Shown here: positions 35,163 to 42,849 of the stretch, piece by piece
Numbering within the stretch: the first letter of the stretch is position 1
How the letters are laid out: the number at the start of each line of letters is the position of its first letter
Assembly: GCA_028288305.1 (NCBI GenBank)
Contig: JAQBOA010000085.1
Location: forward strand, 26,211-90,210
Length of the DNA stretch: 64,000 bases
Direction of reading: 5' to 3'
From: Mucilaginibacter sp.
Lineage (GTDB): Bacteria; Bacteroidota; Bacteroidia; Sphingobacteriales; Sphingobacteriaceae
Notes under the pieces: model-generated
Databases searched by the model: none
What the model was told of the DNA's origin: nothing
Seen by the model: only the letters and a program-made list of their open reading frames with translations
Program-made: the position numbers and the translations under genes

Positions 35163-35945
35163 ATGGCAATAATAACTTTAACTACTGATTTGGGCGACAA
35201 AGATATTTACCAGGCCGCTCTTAAAGGCAGTATCTTAAAATTATTACCTTCAGTAAATATTGTTGACATTACTAACAGCGTGGCTGCCTATAATATACAG
35301 CAGGCTGCATTTATATTAAAAAATAGCTTTTATTATTTTCCGGACGCTACTGTTCATTTAATTGGCATTGACACTGTTTACAATACTGATACCCGCTACC
35401 TTGCTATCAAATACAAAAACCATTTTTTTGTTGGGGCAGATAACGGAATTTTTTCACTGATGTTTGATGCTGACCCCGATGAAATAGTGGAGTTAAACAT
35501 TATGCAGGATTTTAAATTTTTACATTTCCCGCTTGCGGATATTTTTGTTAAAGCTGCGTGCCACCTTGCGCAAGGTGGAGCGCTTAGTAAAATTGGTCTT
35601 CCTGTAAGCGGCATTGAGAAAAAAATGAATTTACAACCTGTAGTAGAAAAAAACCTGATAAAAGGCTCGGTTATTTACATTGACTCTTTTCAGAATGTGA
35701 TCACTAATATAACCAAGGATTTTTTTAATACGGTACAGCAAGGCAGGCGATTTTTGTTGTCCTTTAAACGGAATGAAACAATTAATCATTTGAGCTGGCA
35801 TTATAATGAAGTACCTGAAGGAGAAAAATTGTGCATGTTTGGTATAAGCGACCATTTGGAAATTGCTATTAATAAAGGTAACGCAAGCGGGTTATTAGGT
35901 TTGAATATTGGGGATAGTGTTGTAATTAATTTTATAGAGCCATGA
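35163..35945 (+). CDS. SAM hydroxide adenosyltransferase (DUF62 family)
   Basis: A 260-residue protein of the fluorinase/chlorinase-like family: the opening IITLTTDLGDKDIYQAALKGSIL with its TTDLG motif, then NIVDITNSVAAYNIQQAAFIL and the C-terminal domain signature GSVIYIDSFQNVITNI. Family members of ordinary bacteria hydrolyse S-adenosylmethionine to adenosine and methionine using water. The first Asp (Asp10) matches the ribose-binding Asp of the family. Halogenase-specific residues cannot be judged by eye. The next gene overlaps its stop by ATGA. Confidence 0.88.
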   Translation: MAIITLTTDLGDKDIYQAALKGSILKLLPSVNIVDITNSVAAYNIQQAAFILKNSFYYFPDATVHLIGIDTVYNTDTRYLAIKYKNHFFVGADNGIFSLMFDADPDEIVELNIMQDFKFLHFPLADIFVKAACHLAQGGALSKIGLPVSGIEKKMNLQPVVEKNLIKGSVIYIDSFQNVITNITKDFFNTVQQGRRFLLSFKRNETINHLSWHYNEVPEGEKLCMFGISDHLEIAINKGNASGLLGLNIGDSVVINFIEP

Positions 35946-36460
35946 AAAAAATAATTTTCTTATGCTTGTTTTGTGTTTTATCAGCGGACGTTTGGGCCCA
36001 GGCAAACAGCGATTCCCTGGCCTACCAATTGGAAAGAAAAAAGATTAATAATATGCTGGCTGAACGGACCAGCAAATTTGGCCAGTACGATGAGAGTTTG
36101 AGCATGCATACCGGTATTTTTGGTTTTCAAACAAAAAAAGACATCCGAAGGTCGAATGATATTTTAATGGACATTGTTAAAACAGATAATGATATATATA
36201 AAGAATTAAAAATACTGTTGGAATTTCGTACTTTTCAGCAAACACAGGTTCAAAGCCATTCAAAGGAAACTGAAGAAAATAATATTGGTTTCATGAACAC
36301 TATTAATAGACTAAGAAACCAGGTTAATCAGTTAAAAGTGGATGCAGAAAAACAAGAACGACAACAAGAAAAAACACAGCGACTTCATATAGCTGTGTTT
36401 ATATTCATGCTGATTTTAATTTCGTACCTGCTTTTCCGGAAAAGTAAAAGGATGGTTTAA
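35942..36460 (+). CDS. Hypothetical exported coiled-coil protein with C-terminal membrane helix
   Basis: Not recognised. It has 172 residues: a signal peptide (1-20, ending VWAQ), a helical region (25-110) and a coiled coil rich in Gln/Glu (about 115-145). A single C-terminal membrane helix (HIAVFIFMLILISYLLF, about 150-166) is followed by a basic tail (RKSKRMV), so the coiled coil probably faces the periplasm and the tail the cytoplasm. It is translationally coupled to the SAM hydroxide adenosyltransferase gene (ATGA overlap). What the two share is not evident. Confidence 0.7.
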   Translation: MKKIIFLCLFCVLSADVWAQANSDSLAYQLERKKINNMLAERTSKFGQYDESLSMHTGIFGFQTKKDIRRSNDILMDIVKTDNDIYKELKILLEFRTFQQTQVQSHSKETEENNIGFMNTINRLRNQVNQLKVDAEKQERQQEKTQRLHIAVFIFMLILISYLLFRKSKRMV

Positions 36461-36541
36461 TTTTCTTAATCTTTACGGATTTAAAATGTTTAAGCCTTAC
36501 AATCGTCTTATATCTGTAATCCGGATAAACAAATAACATAA

Positions 36542-38368
36542 ATGGCAAGAGGACGACTAAACAGTGGCAATCCATCGGAAAAAGAGCTACCAAAAGCAAA
36601 AATAAATAACAAAAGCTTAAAACAGGTAGCCCGGCTGCTTTCTTATGTTAAACCCTATCGCGGCAAATTTATTGCTGCCATGTTCTTTTTGTTTTTATCG
36701 AGCCTGGTAGGTTTGTCTTTCCCACAATTTTTAGGGGCTCTGATTGATGCGGCACAAGGTAAACATAAATACTCCTTTTTGCCTGCTACCCTTAATGGTA
36801 TAGGCTTGTTAGCTTTAATAGTATTATTTGCACAGGCATTCGTATCTTTTTTCCGGGTTTTATGGTTTGTACAGGTTGCAGAAAGATCACTTGCTGATAT
36901 CAGGCGGGATACTTACTTTAAGCTGATTACGCTGCCCATGAACTTCTTTTCTAACCGCAGGGTTGGCGAACTTAACAGCCGTATCTCTGCTGATCTTTCG
37001 CAAATACAGGATGCAATAACCACTACCCTTGCCGAAATGATACGGCAGTTAATTTTATTGACAGGCGGTATCACTTTCCTGGTTATTGTATCCCCAAAAC
37101 TTACTTTAACGTTACTCATGATCATGCCGGTTTTGGTGGTGATAGCTGTATTTTTTGGACGGTTTATACGAAAACTTTCCAGGCAGGCACAGGATAAGCT
37201 TGCCGAATCAAACACCGTTGTTGAAGAAACGCTGCAAGGGATTGCAAGTGTAAAGGCTTTTGTAAATGAAGCATACGAAGCGGGCAGATACGATAAAAAC
37301 CTTCGCGATGTGGTTAAACTTGCTGTTAAAGGCGCAAAATTCCGGGGGCTGTTTGCTTCATTTGTAGTTTTTTGCCTTTTTGGAGCAATTGTGGCAGTAA
37401 TTTGGTACGGTTCTGTAATGGTTAGTCACGGACAGTTAACTATAGGCAAGCTTACCGAATTTGTAATATATGGCATATTTGTAGCTGCATCAATGGGCAG
37501 CTTCCCGGAGTTATATGCCAATATGCAAAAGGCCGTTGGTGCAAGCGAGCGTGTTTTGGAAATTTTAGATGAAAATGGTGAAGAAGTCTCCATTCGTGAA
37601 CAAGACAATGTTATTAAACAAAAAATTGAGGGTAATCTTTCATTTTCTAATGTAGTTTTTGCCTACCCTTCCCGATCAGAATTAACCGTATTAAATGATA
37701 TATCTTTTGATGCAGCAGCTGGTCAGAAAGTGGCGATTGTAGGGCCAAGCGGTTCAGGAAAATCTACCATGGCTGCTTTGATCTTACAATTCTATCATCC
37801 GCAAAGTGGTACTATATTATTTGATGGAAAGCCGGCTGATAGCTATTCACTGACAGATATTCGTAACCAGGTGGCAATTGTACCGCAAGATGTTATGCTT
37901 TTCGGAGGATCGATACTGGAAAATATTGCTTATGGAAAATTGCGCGCTTCGAAAGATGAAATTATACAAGCTGCCCAAAGGGCGAACGCCCACCAGTTTA
38001 TTACCTCATTCCCTGAAGCTTACGATACTATTGTAGGCGAAAGAGGTGTAAAATTATCCGGTGGACAAAGGCAGCGCATTGCTATTGCAAGAGCGCTGTT
38101 AAAAAACCCATCTATTTTGATCCTTGATGAAGCGACATCCTCATTGGATTCGGAATCTGAACGGTTGGTACAGGAAGCACTGGAAGAATTGATGAAAAAC
38201 CGTACTTCTGTAATTATCGCCCACCGCCTGTCGACCATCCGTGAGGCAGATAAGATCATCGTACTGGAAAAAGGAAAGATAATTGAATCAGGCAATCACC
38301 AGGAACTGATCAGTAACGAGCAGGGGCTTTACCGGTACTTGAGCGCTTTGCAGTTTGAGGTGGGATAA
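36542..38368 (+). CDS. ABC exporter, fused permease-ATPase (MsbA-like)
   Basis: A 608-residue half-transporter. A basic N-terminal region (1-35) is followed by six membrane helices (about 45-330). The nucleotide-binding domain has the Walker A motif GPSGSGKST (401-409), LSGGQRQRIAIARALL (505-520), the Walker B motif ILILDEATSSLDSES and the H-loop IAHRLSTI. It would work as a homodimer exporting a lipid, peptide or drug. The fold is like MsbA and TAP. The stop codon directly touches the stop codon of the convergent nucleotidyltransferase (TAA then TTA), leaving no room for a terminator. Confidence 0.93.
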   Translation: MARGRLNSGNPSEKELPKAKINNKSLKQVARLLSYVKPYRGKFIAAMFFLFLSSLVGLSFPQFLGALIDAAQGKHKYSFLPATLNGIGLLALIVLFAQAFVSFFRVLWFVQVAERSLADIRRDTYFKLITLPMNFFSNRRVGELNSRISADLSQIQDAITTTLAEMIRQLILLTGGITFLVIVSPKLTLTLLMIMPVLVVIAVFFGRFIRKLSRQAQDKLAESNTVVEETLQGIASVKAFVNEAYEAGRYDKNLRDVVKLAVKGAKFRGLFASFVVFCLFGAIVAVIWYGSVMVSHGQLTIGKLTEFVIYGIFVAASMGSFPELYANMQKAVGASERVLEILDENGEEVSIREQDNVIKQKIEGNLSFSNVVFAYPSRSELTVLNDISFDAAAGQKVAIVGPSGSGKSTMAALILQFYHPQSGTILFDGKPADSYSLTDIRNQVAIVPQDVMLFGGSILENIAYGKLRASKDEIIQAAQRANAHQFITSFPEAYDTIVGERGVKLSGGQRQRIAIARALLKNPSILILDEATSSLDSESERLVQEALEELMKNRTSVIIAHRLSTIREADKIIVLEKGKIIESGNHQELISNEQGLYRYLSALQFEVG

Positions 38369-38848
38369 TTACTTTTTCTTTTTTAGCTCGTCTAACCTGG
38401 CTACATCGTACCAATCTTTTTCACGATGGGTTAAGATCTTCATATTTCTTAAAAAATCAAAATCAACTACATTTAGAATAAGACCATTTCCTAAATCGTG
38501 TCTGATCATTACTTTTTCAGCTTCATCGAAGCTAATGTTAGGATGAACGATAGTTAAACAGTCTATTGTATCTGGCATTTCACCTATTGTACATTTAAAA
38601 ATCGCCGTAAAATCTTCCGTCTTTAAAACTTCAATCTCCTGATCCGTATATTTTAAATCAAGTAATACCTTATAAAATAAGTCGCGGTTACCATTCGTAG
38701 GCGCTAACCAAATATCCATGTCCTGTGTAGTCCTATTTACTCCATGAAAATTAACAGCTACGCCACCGATAAGCATATACCTTACGCCATGTCTCTGCAT
38801 TGCAGTAAGAAAATTTATTAAGAACTCATCTTCAATGTCAAATGGCAT
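38369..38848 (-). CDS. Nucleotidyltransferase-fold protein (AbiEii/DUF6036-like)
   Basis: A 159-residue protein with a nucleotidyltransferase core: LIGGVAVNFHG (26-36), then RTTQDMDIWL with the paired catalytic Asp43 and Asp45. This resembles AbiEii-type toxins and DUF6036 proteins. The upstream gene on the same strand (38838-39026) codes for a 62-residue partner overlapping it by 11 nt, the layout of a two-gene toxin-antitoxin cassette. A toxin role is inference; the family also includes harmless relatives. The cassette abuts the ABC exporter on one side and a palindromic element on the other. Confidence 0.7.
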   Translation of the reverse strand: MPFDIEDEFLINFLTAMQRHGVRYMLIGGVAVNFHGVNRTTQDMDIWLAPTNGNRDLFYKVLLDLKYTDQEIEVLKTEDFTAIFKCTIGEMPDTIDCLTIVHPNISFDEAEKVMIRHDLGNGLILNVVDFDFLRNMKILTHREKDWYDVARLDELKKKK

Positions 38849-39026
38849 CGTATGAATGATAAATTTTAAATATTCTTCCTTTTTCTGAAACCTGTTTATT
38901 AAAGTTAAATTTATGCCGCAATTTAAAACAATACCTTAAACGCTCAGAATAAGAAAGATTTGCAAAAAATTGCAGACGCTCTTCTTCGTCTTCCTCGAAA
39001 GTGGTGTTGAATTTAATTCGTTTCAT
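38838..39026 (-). CDS. Small charged protein, candidate partner of the nucleotidyltransferase
   Basis: A 62-residue protein rich in Phe, Lys, Arg and Glu (starts MKRIKFNTTFEEDEEERLQF), with no signal peptide or known motif. It overlaps the following nucleotidyltransferase gene by 11 nt. Small upstream genes of this kind are often antitoxins of AbiEii-like pairs. I do not recognise its family. Confidence 0.6.
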   Translation of the reverse strand: MKRIKFNTTFEEDEEERLQFFANLSYSERLRYCFKLRHKFNFNKQVSEKGRIFKIYHSYDAI

Positions 39027-39050
39027 GATTAAAATAATTAAAATACAACC

Positions 39051-39134
39051 TTGTCATTGCGAGGTACGAAGCAATCGCGAACTATGCATAACGGGAATGC
39101 ACGACGGAGATTGCTTCGTACCTCGCAATGACAA
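39051..39134. repeat. Palindromic dispersed element, 'gtcattgcgag' family, copy 1
   Basis: Arms 39051-39076 and 39109-39134 are perfect 26-nt inverted repeats (beginning ttgtcattgcgaggtacgaa), with a 32-nt loop containing gcgaactatgcat. A related copy with the same loop core (gaactatgcat) is at 58193-58282. It lies between bioB and the small antitoxin-like gene. Confidence 0.85.
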
Positions 39135-39138
39135 ATTT

Positions 39139-40140
39139 TTATATTTGTGTCTCTAAAGCCTTTTCCACTCCTGGCTTCCCATTCTTAAATGCTTTCCTGG
39201 GTGTTAATCCCAACAACTCAAACATAGCCATGTCCGTATCAAAAGACGGGTTTGGCGTTGTCAACAATTTCTCACCGGCGAAAATAGAATTTGCACCAGC
39301 CATAAAGCAAAAAGCTTGTTCCACCAATGTCATTTCGGTACGACCAGCAGATAAGCGGACTACTGTTTTCGGCATGATAATACGGGTGGTGGCAATCATT
39401 CGTACCATTTCCCAAACTGAAACCCGTGGCTGGTCAGCTAATGGTGTTCCTTTTACCGGTACCAAAGCATTTATTGGTACAGATTCCGGATGTTTTGGCA
39501 AATTTGATAATGTTTTAAGCATAGAAATACGATCTTCAACAGTTTCACCTAAACCGATTATACCGCCGCTGCAAACAGTGATCTTAGCTTTACGTACATG
39601 CTCTAATGTTTTTAAACGCTCGTCGTAAGTGCGGGTAGTGATAATGCGTTTATAATCTTCTTCGGATGTATCCAGGTTATGGTTATAGGCATATAAGCCT
39701 GCATCTGCAAGCCTTTGTGCCTGCGATTCGGTAAGCATACCCAGCGTACAGCAAACTTCCATATCAAGTTCGTTTACTGCTTTAACCATATCAATTACTT
39801 TATCAAAATCACGGTTGTCGCGTACCTCGCGCCAGGCCGCTCCCATGCATAACCGCGAAGCACCGCCATCTTTAGCTCTTTGTGCAACGGCAACCACTTC
39901 TTCTTTGGGCATAATGGCATGCACATCAACCCCTGTATTATAACGTGCCGCCTGCGGACAATAGGCACAATCTTCCGGACAGCCACCTGTTTTTATCGAG
40001 ATCAATGAACTGATCTGTACTTCTGCATAATCTTTATTTTCCCGGTGAACGGTAGCGGCTTCATAAACCAGGTCTAACAATGGTCTGTGATATATTTCAG
40101 CAATTTCTTCTTTGGTCCAGTTGTATCTAACTTCGGTCAT
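39139..40140 (-). CDS. bioB: Biotin synthase
   Basis: A 333-residue radical-SAM enzyme. The [4Fe-4S] motif CPEDCAYC (Cys54, Cys58, Cys61) is followed by MGAAWREVRDN, CCTLGMLTESQAQRLADAG, YNHNLDTSEEDY, CSGGIIGLGE, and NALVPVKGTPLAD. BioB inserts sulfur into dethiobiotin, using SAM and a second iron-sulfur cluster. No other bio genes are in the window. It lies between a palindromic element and a HepT/MntA pair. Confidence 0.96.
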   Translation of the reverse strand: MTEVRYNWTKEEIAEIYHRPLLDLVYEAATVHRENKDYAEVQISSLISIKTGGCPEDCAYCPQAARYNTGVDVHAIMPKEEVVAVAQRAKDGGASRLCMGAAWREVRDNRDFDKVIDMVKAVNELDMEVCCTLGMLTESQAQRLADAGLYAYNHNLDTSEEDYKRIITTRTYDERLKTLEHVRKAKITVCSGGIIGLGETVEDRISMLKTLSNLPKHPESVPINALVPVKGTPLADQPRVSVWEMVRMIATTRIIMPKTVVRLSAGRTEMTLVEQAFCFMAGANSIFAGEKLLTTPNPSFDTDMAMFELLGLTPRKAFKNGKPGVEKALETQI

Positions 40141-40164
40141 ACTTTAAATTTTTTAACTTTTAAA

Positions 40165-40500
40165 TTAGTCTTCTAAAAGAGTTTGAACTTCTTGTTTTAA
40201 CAAGGGTAAATGATTAATTATAATATTCCAGATTTGTACAGGCTGTATTTCATCATATCCATGACTTATTTTATTTCGAGCATCCACCATTCTTCTGGCA
40301 TTGGTAATTTTAACTTCAGGATTAATTTTAAGCAAATTATTCACTGCTTCTCCAATTATTTCGAGATTTCTTTCCACAGCTTGTTGAAGCATAATATTAT
40401 GTTCAAAACTGGCAAACATTTTTGGTTTACCAAGAAACGTTTCAATATTTTCTATACAAACCTGAATATCAAAAAGATATTTTTTTATTTCACGCTGCAT
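40165..40500 (-). CDS. hepT: HEPN-domain toxin HepT
   Basis: A 111-residue helical HEPN (DUF86) protein with the RNase motif RNKISHGY (Arg75, four residues, His80, x, Tyr82), which is the RX4HXY signature of HepT toxins. It overlaps the upstream MNT gene by 11 nt. In HepT/MntA systems the MNT enzyme adds AMP to the Tyr of this motif and so switches the RNase off. The needed Arg, His and Tyr are all present. Confidence 0.88.
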   Translation of the reverse strand: MQREIKKYLFDIQVCIENIETFLGKPKMFASFEHNIMLQQAVERNLEIIGEAVNNLLKINPEVKITNARRMVDARNKISHGYDEIQPVQIWNIIINHLPLLKQEVQTLLED

Positions 40501-40801
40501 AAATCAATTGTTTTTTTTCATTTATGTCTTCAATAAAATATGGATTTTTTAAAGAACTTTCTATTAGCAGATCAATCTCCCTGTTAAATACTTCTCTTAA
40601 TTTATCATATAAATTCCACCATATTTCTCCCTTTTCTAGTGGTTCAAGACCATCCTCAAAATTAATGAGTATGTCGATATCACTTTCATCTGTAAATTTA
40701 TCACTTACAACCGAGCCAAAAACATAGGCATTTTTTATTTTATGTTCTTTAAATAATCTCGCCAATAATGGCAATTGAGCTTTAAAAATTGGATGAAGCA
40801 T
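40490..40801 (-). CDS. mntA: MNT-domain nucleotidyltransferase antitoxin MntA
   Basis: A 103-residue minimal nucleotidyltransferase with the motif VFGSVVSDKFTDESDIDIL: Gly29-Ser30, then Asp41 and Asp43 as the metal ligands. Standing directly before hepT with an 11-nt overlap, it should be the antitoxin that AMPylates HepT. A stutter hairpin (40813-40871) stands upstream of its start. Confidence 0.88.
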   Translation of the reverse strand: MLHPIFKAQLPLLARLFKEHKIKNAYVFGSVVSDKFTDESDIDILINFEDGLEPLEKGEIWWNLYDKLREVFNREIDLLIESSLKNPYFIEDINEKKQLIYAA

Positions 40802-40812
40802 AAAATTAATTT

Positions 40813-40871
40813 AGCAATTTGAAAATTTGAGGATTTGAAAATGTTTGCTTAATCTTCAAATTTTCAAATCA
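40813..40871. repeat. Stutter hairpin, AATTTGAAAA-type unit, copy 1
   Basis: gcaatttgaaaatttgagga and onwards (40814-40842) faces cttcaaattttcaaatc (40854-40870). It lies between mgtE and mntA on the same strand. Confidence 0.75.
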
Positions 40872-40898
40872 AGTTCATAATAAATAGCCTTCTACAAA

Positions 40899-42254
40899 TT
40901 AATGATGCAGTAAAAGTTTAGTCGCAAACCAAAGCGGCAGTAAAAACCCTGCGCAATCGGTAAAGGTAGTAATTATAATAGATGATGCTACGGCAGGATC
41001 TATCCCAACCCTCTTTAATACTAATGGAATAGATGCTCCTGTTAAGCCTGCAATAATAAGGTTGCCGGTCATTGCTAAAAATAAAACTAATCCAAGCATG
41101 GGGCTGGCATCAAAAAACCAGGCAATAAAAAAAACGATAAGGCCATTTGCCGCGCCATTTAACAAGCCTACCAAAAACTCTTTTACAACAGTATTATAAG
41201 CCTGTTTGTCGCTAAGATCACTTAATGAAATACGCCTTACTGTTACGGCCAAAGACTGTGTTGCGGCATTTCCTCCCATACCTGCTATAATGGTCATATA
41301 AGCCGCTATTGTTGGGAGCTGCGAAACCGTACTATCAAAATGACGGATAACTGAAGCTGCCAGGTAAGCAGTAGCTAAATTTATTACCAGCCAGGGCAGG
41401 CGGCTTTTTACAGCATCTTTCCAGTTACCGCTAAGTTCTTCATCTTCAGAAACACCTGAGAACTTTAAAATGTCTTCGGTGCTTTCCTGTTCCATTACAT
41501 CGATGATGTCATCAACTGTTATCCTTCCGAGCAATTTCATATTATCGCCAACAACCGGGATAGTAGTTAAATTGTATTGAGAAAACAAACTGGCAACGTC
41601 TTCCTGGTCAAGATCGGCCTTTACATATACAAAATCAGTATTTACCAAATTTTTTACATGTGCCTCTGGTCTTGCTTTTATTATCGATTTTATGGACAAA
41701 ATGCCTTGCAATATATCATTATCATCAACAACATAAATGGTATAAAACTCCTCCATTTCTTCCGACTGCCTGATGATCTCTTCTAAAGCGTCTTTTTTAT
41801 CAAGATTAATATTAACCTTAATAATTTCAGAGTTCATTAAACCACCGGCAGTATCCTCATCATATTTTAAAAGCGCACGGATACTATGGGCGTCCTCTTC
41901 GTCAATATCCTGTAATATTTCATGCTGTTCATCCTCATCCAACTGGGAAATTATATCAGTAGCATCATCATAATCAAGTTCTTCAACAATTTCAGACCTT
42001 TTTTCAGGATGAAGGTTGATCAATAGTTCCCCTGGGTTCTGATCTTCACCCATTTCAGAGATAACCTCTGACGCGATTTCTGTGGGAAGGATATTTATGA
42101 TTCTTTCTTTAGCCTCCTGAGGAAGCTTTTCGAACAGCATAGCAATCTCCGAAGCGTGATATTCTTTAAGAACACGCTCTAATTCAGCATCATCACTTTC
42201 AAGTGCGGCTTCAATGCGCAACAGATCTGATTTGTCTATTTCAAACGATTGCAT
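40899..42254 (-). CDS. mgtE: Magnesium transporter MgtE
   Basis: A 451-residue MgtE channel. The acidic N-terminal superhelical domain (1-130; EMGEDQNPGELL and RSEIVEELDYDDATDII) is followed by two CBS domains (about 135-255) and five membrane helices (about 285-450) with the pore region AGMGGNAATQSLAVTVRR. The cytosolic domain closes the channel when Mg2+ is high. It is divergent from mgtA across a 595-nt gap, so two Mg2+ uptake systems share a control region. Confidence 0.95.
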   Translation of the reverse strand: MQSFEIDKSDLLRIEAALESDDAELERVLKEYHASEIAMLFEKLPQEAKERIINILPTEIASEVISEMGEDQNPGELLINLHPEKRSEIVEELDYDDATDIISQLDEDEQHEILQDIDEEDAHSIRALLKYDEDTAGGLMNSEIIKVNINLDKKDALEEIIRQSEEMEEFYTIYVVDDNDILQGILSIKSIIKARPEAHVKNLVNTDFVYVKADLDQEDVASLFSQYNLTTIPVVGDNMKLLGRITVDDIIDVMEQESTEDILKFSGVSEDEELSGNWKDAVKSRLPWLVINLATAYLAASVIRHFDSTVSQLPTIAAYMTIIAGMGGNAATQSLAVTVRRISLSDLSDKQAYNTVVKEFLVGLLNGAANGLIVFFIAWFFDASPMLGLVLFLAMTGNLIIAGLTGASIPLVLKRVGIDPAVASSIIITTFTDCAGFLLPLWFATKLLLHH

Positions 42255-42291
42255 ATGCGACTAAAATACATATTATAATTTGACAATGAGT

Positions 42292-42424
42292 TAATTTGAA
42301 AATTTGGCAATTTGAAAATTTCTTCCTTTAATTTTCAAATTAGCACATCTTCAAATTTTCAAATTAATTTAATTTCTTTTTTTGTATTTTCAATTAACAC
42401 ATCTTCAAATTTTCCAATTATTTG
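42292..42424. repeat. Stutter hairpin, AATTTGAAAA-type unit, copy 2 with duplicated right arm
   Basis: A left arm with aatttgaaaatttggcaatt (42293-42312) faces two related right arms (42331-42366 and 42385-42420), each holding acacatcttcaaatttt-like or gcacatcttcaaatttt-like runs. It lies in the gap between mgtE and mgtA. The unit is shared with 40813-40871 and 52237-52273. Confidence 0.75.
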
Positions 42425-42426
42425 TC

Positions 42427-42434
42427 TACTTTTG
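42427..42434 (+). promoter_or_regulatory. Candidate -7 box of mgtA
   Basis: TACTTTTG matches TAnnTTTG. The -33 region falls in the hairpin and has no TTTG at the right spacing. It would give a leader of about 400 nt. Confidence 0.4.
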
Positions 42435-42836
42435 CGCGAAATACAAAGCATAGTTTTTTATTGCTTTATATTATAATTATTAAAAATAAAATGGACACAG
42501 GCCCGAGTTATAGTTATCAGCATGATCTTAAAACTGCCCAACCGGTTATCAGGAAAGGCAAACAGATATGTAAGGTACAAACTTACCATCTTTTGTTTCG
42601 CACTTCCAACAGCTAATTTTCTTTTAGCCGGATGGATTGCTATTGTCCATAATCTTAATATATTTTCCCGCTTTAAAAATCCGCTCTCTTTACATTTTAT
42701 CTATCACCTGCATTGTGCCATAAGTGGTCCGGGCTGAATATCTTTTTGAAAAAAAATATATCGCAACCGTATTGTATCCCTTATGGGCCAATTATTCATT
42801 ATAATATGTTCTTTATAAGAATATATTTTTAAAAAG
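42435..42836 (+). promoter_or_regulatory. Long mgtA leader with possible small ORFs
   Basis: This 400-nt stretch holds no convincing gene. Two overlapping small ORFs are open: 42491-42616 (41 codons, starting MDTGPSYSYQHDLK) and 42522-42737 (71 codons, hydrophobic in the middle). An A/T-rich hairpin (atatgttcttt ... aagaatatat, about 42806-42825) lies just before the Shine-Dalgarno. Long leaders with control ORFs precede mgtA in enterobacteria; that this one works likewise is inference. Confidence 0.35.
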
Positions 42837-42842
42837 AGGAGG
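42837..42842 (+). promoter_or_regulatory. Perfect Shine-Dalgarno of mgtA
   Basis: AGGAGG, within aaaaagaggaggacttatt, lies 7 nt before the mgtA ATG. No other gene start I inspected here has such a site, as expected in Bacteroidota, where the anti-Shine-Dalgarno of the ribosome is masked. Confidence 0.8.
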
Positions 42843-42849
42843 ACTTATT

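Noticed and set aside
42491..42737. Two overlapping small ORFs in the mgtA leader as genes
   Set aside because: Neither has a recognised family or ribosome site. I list them only as part of the leader.
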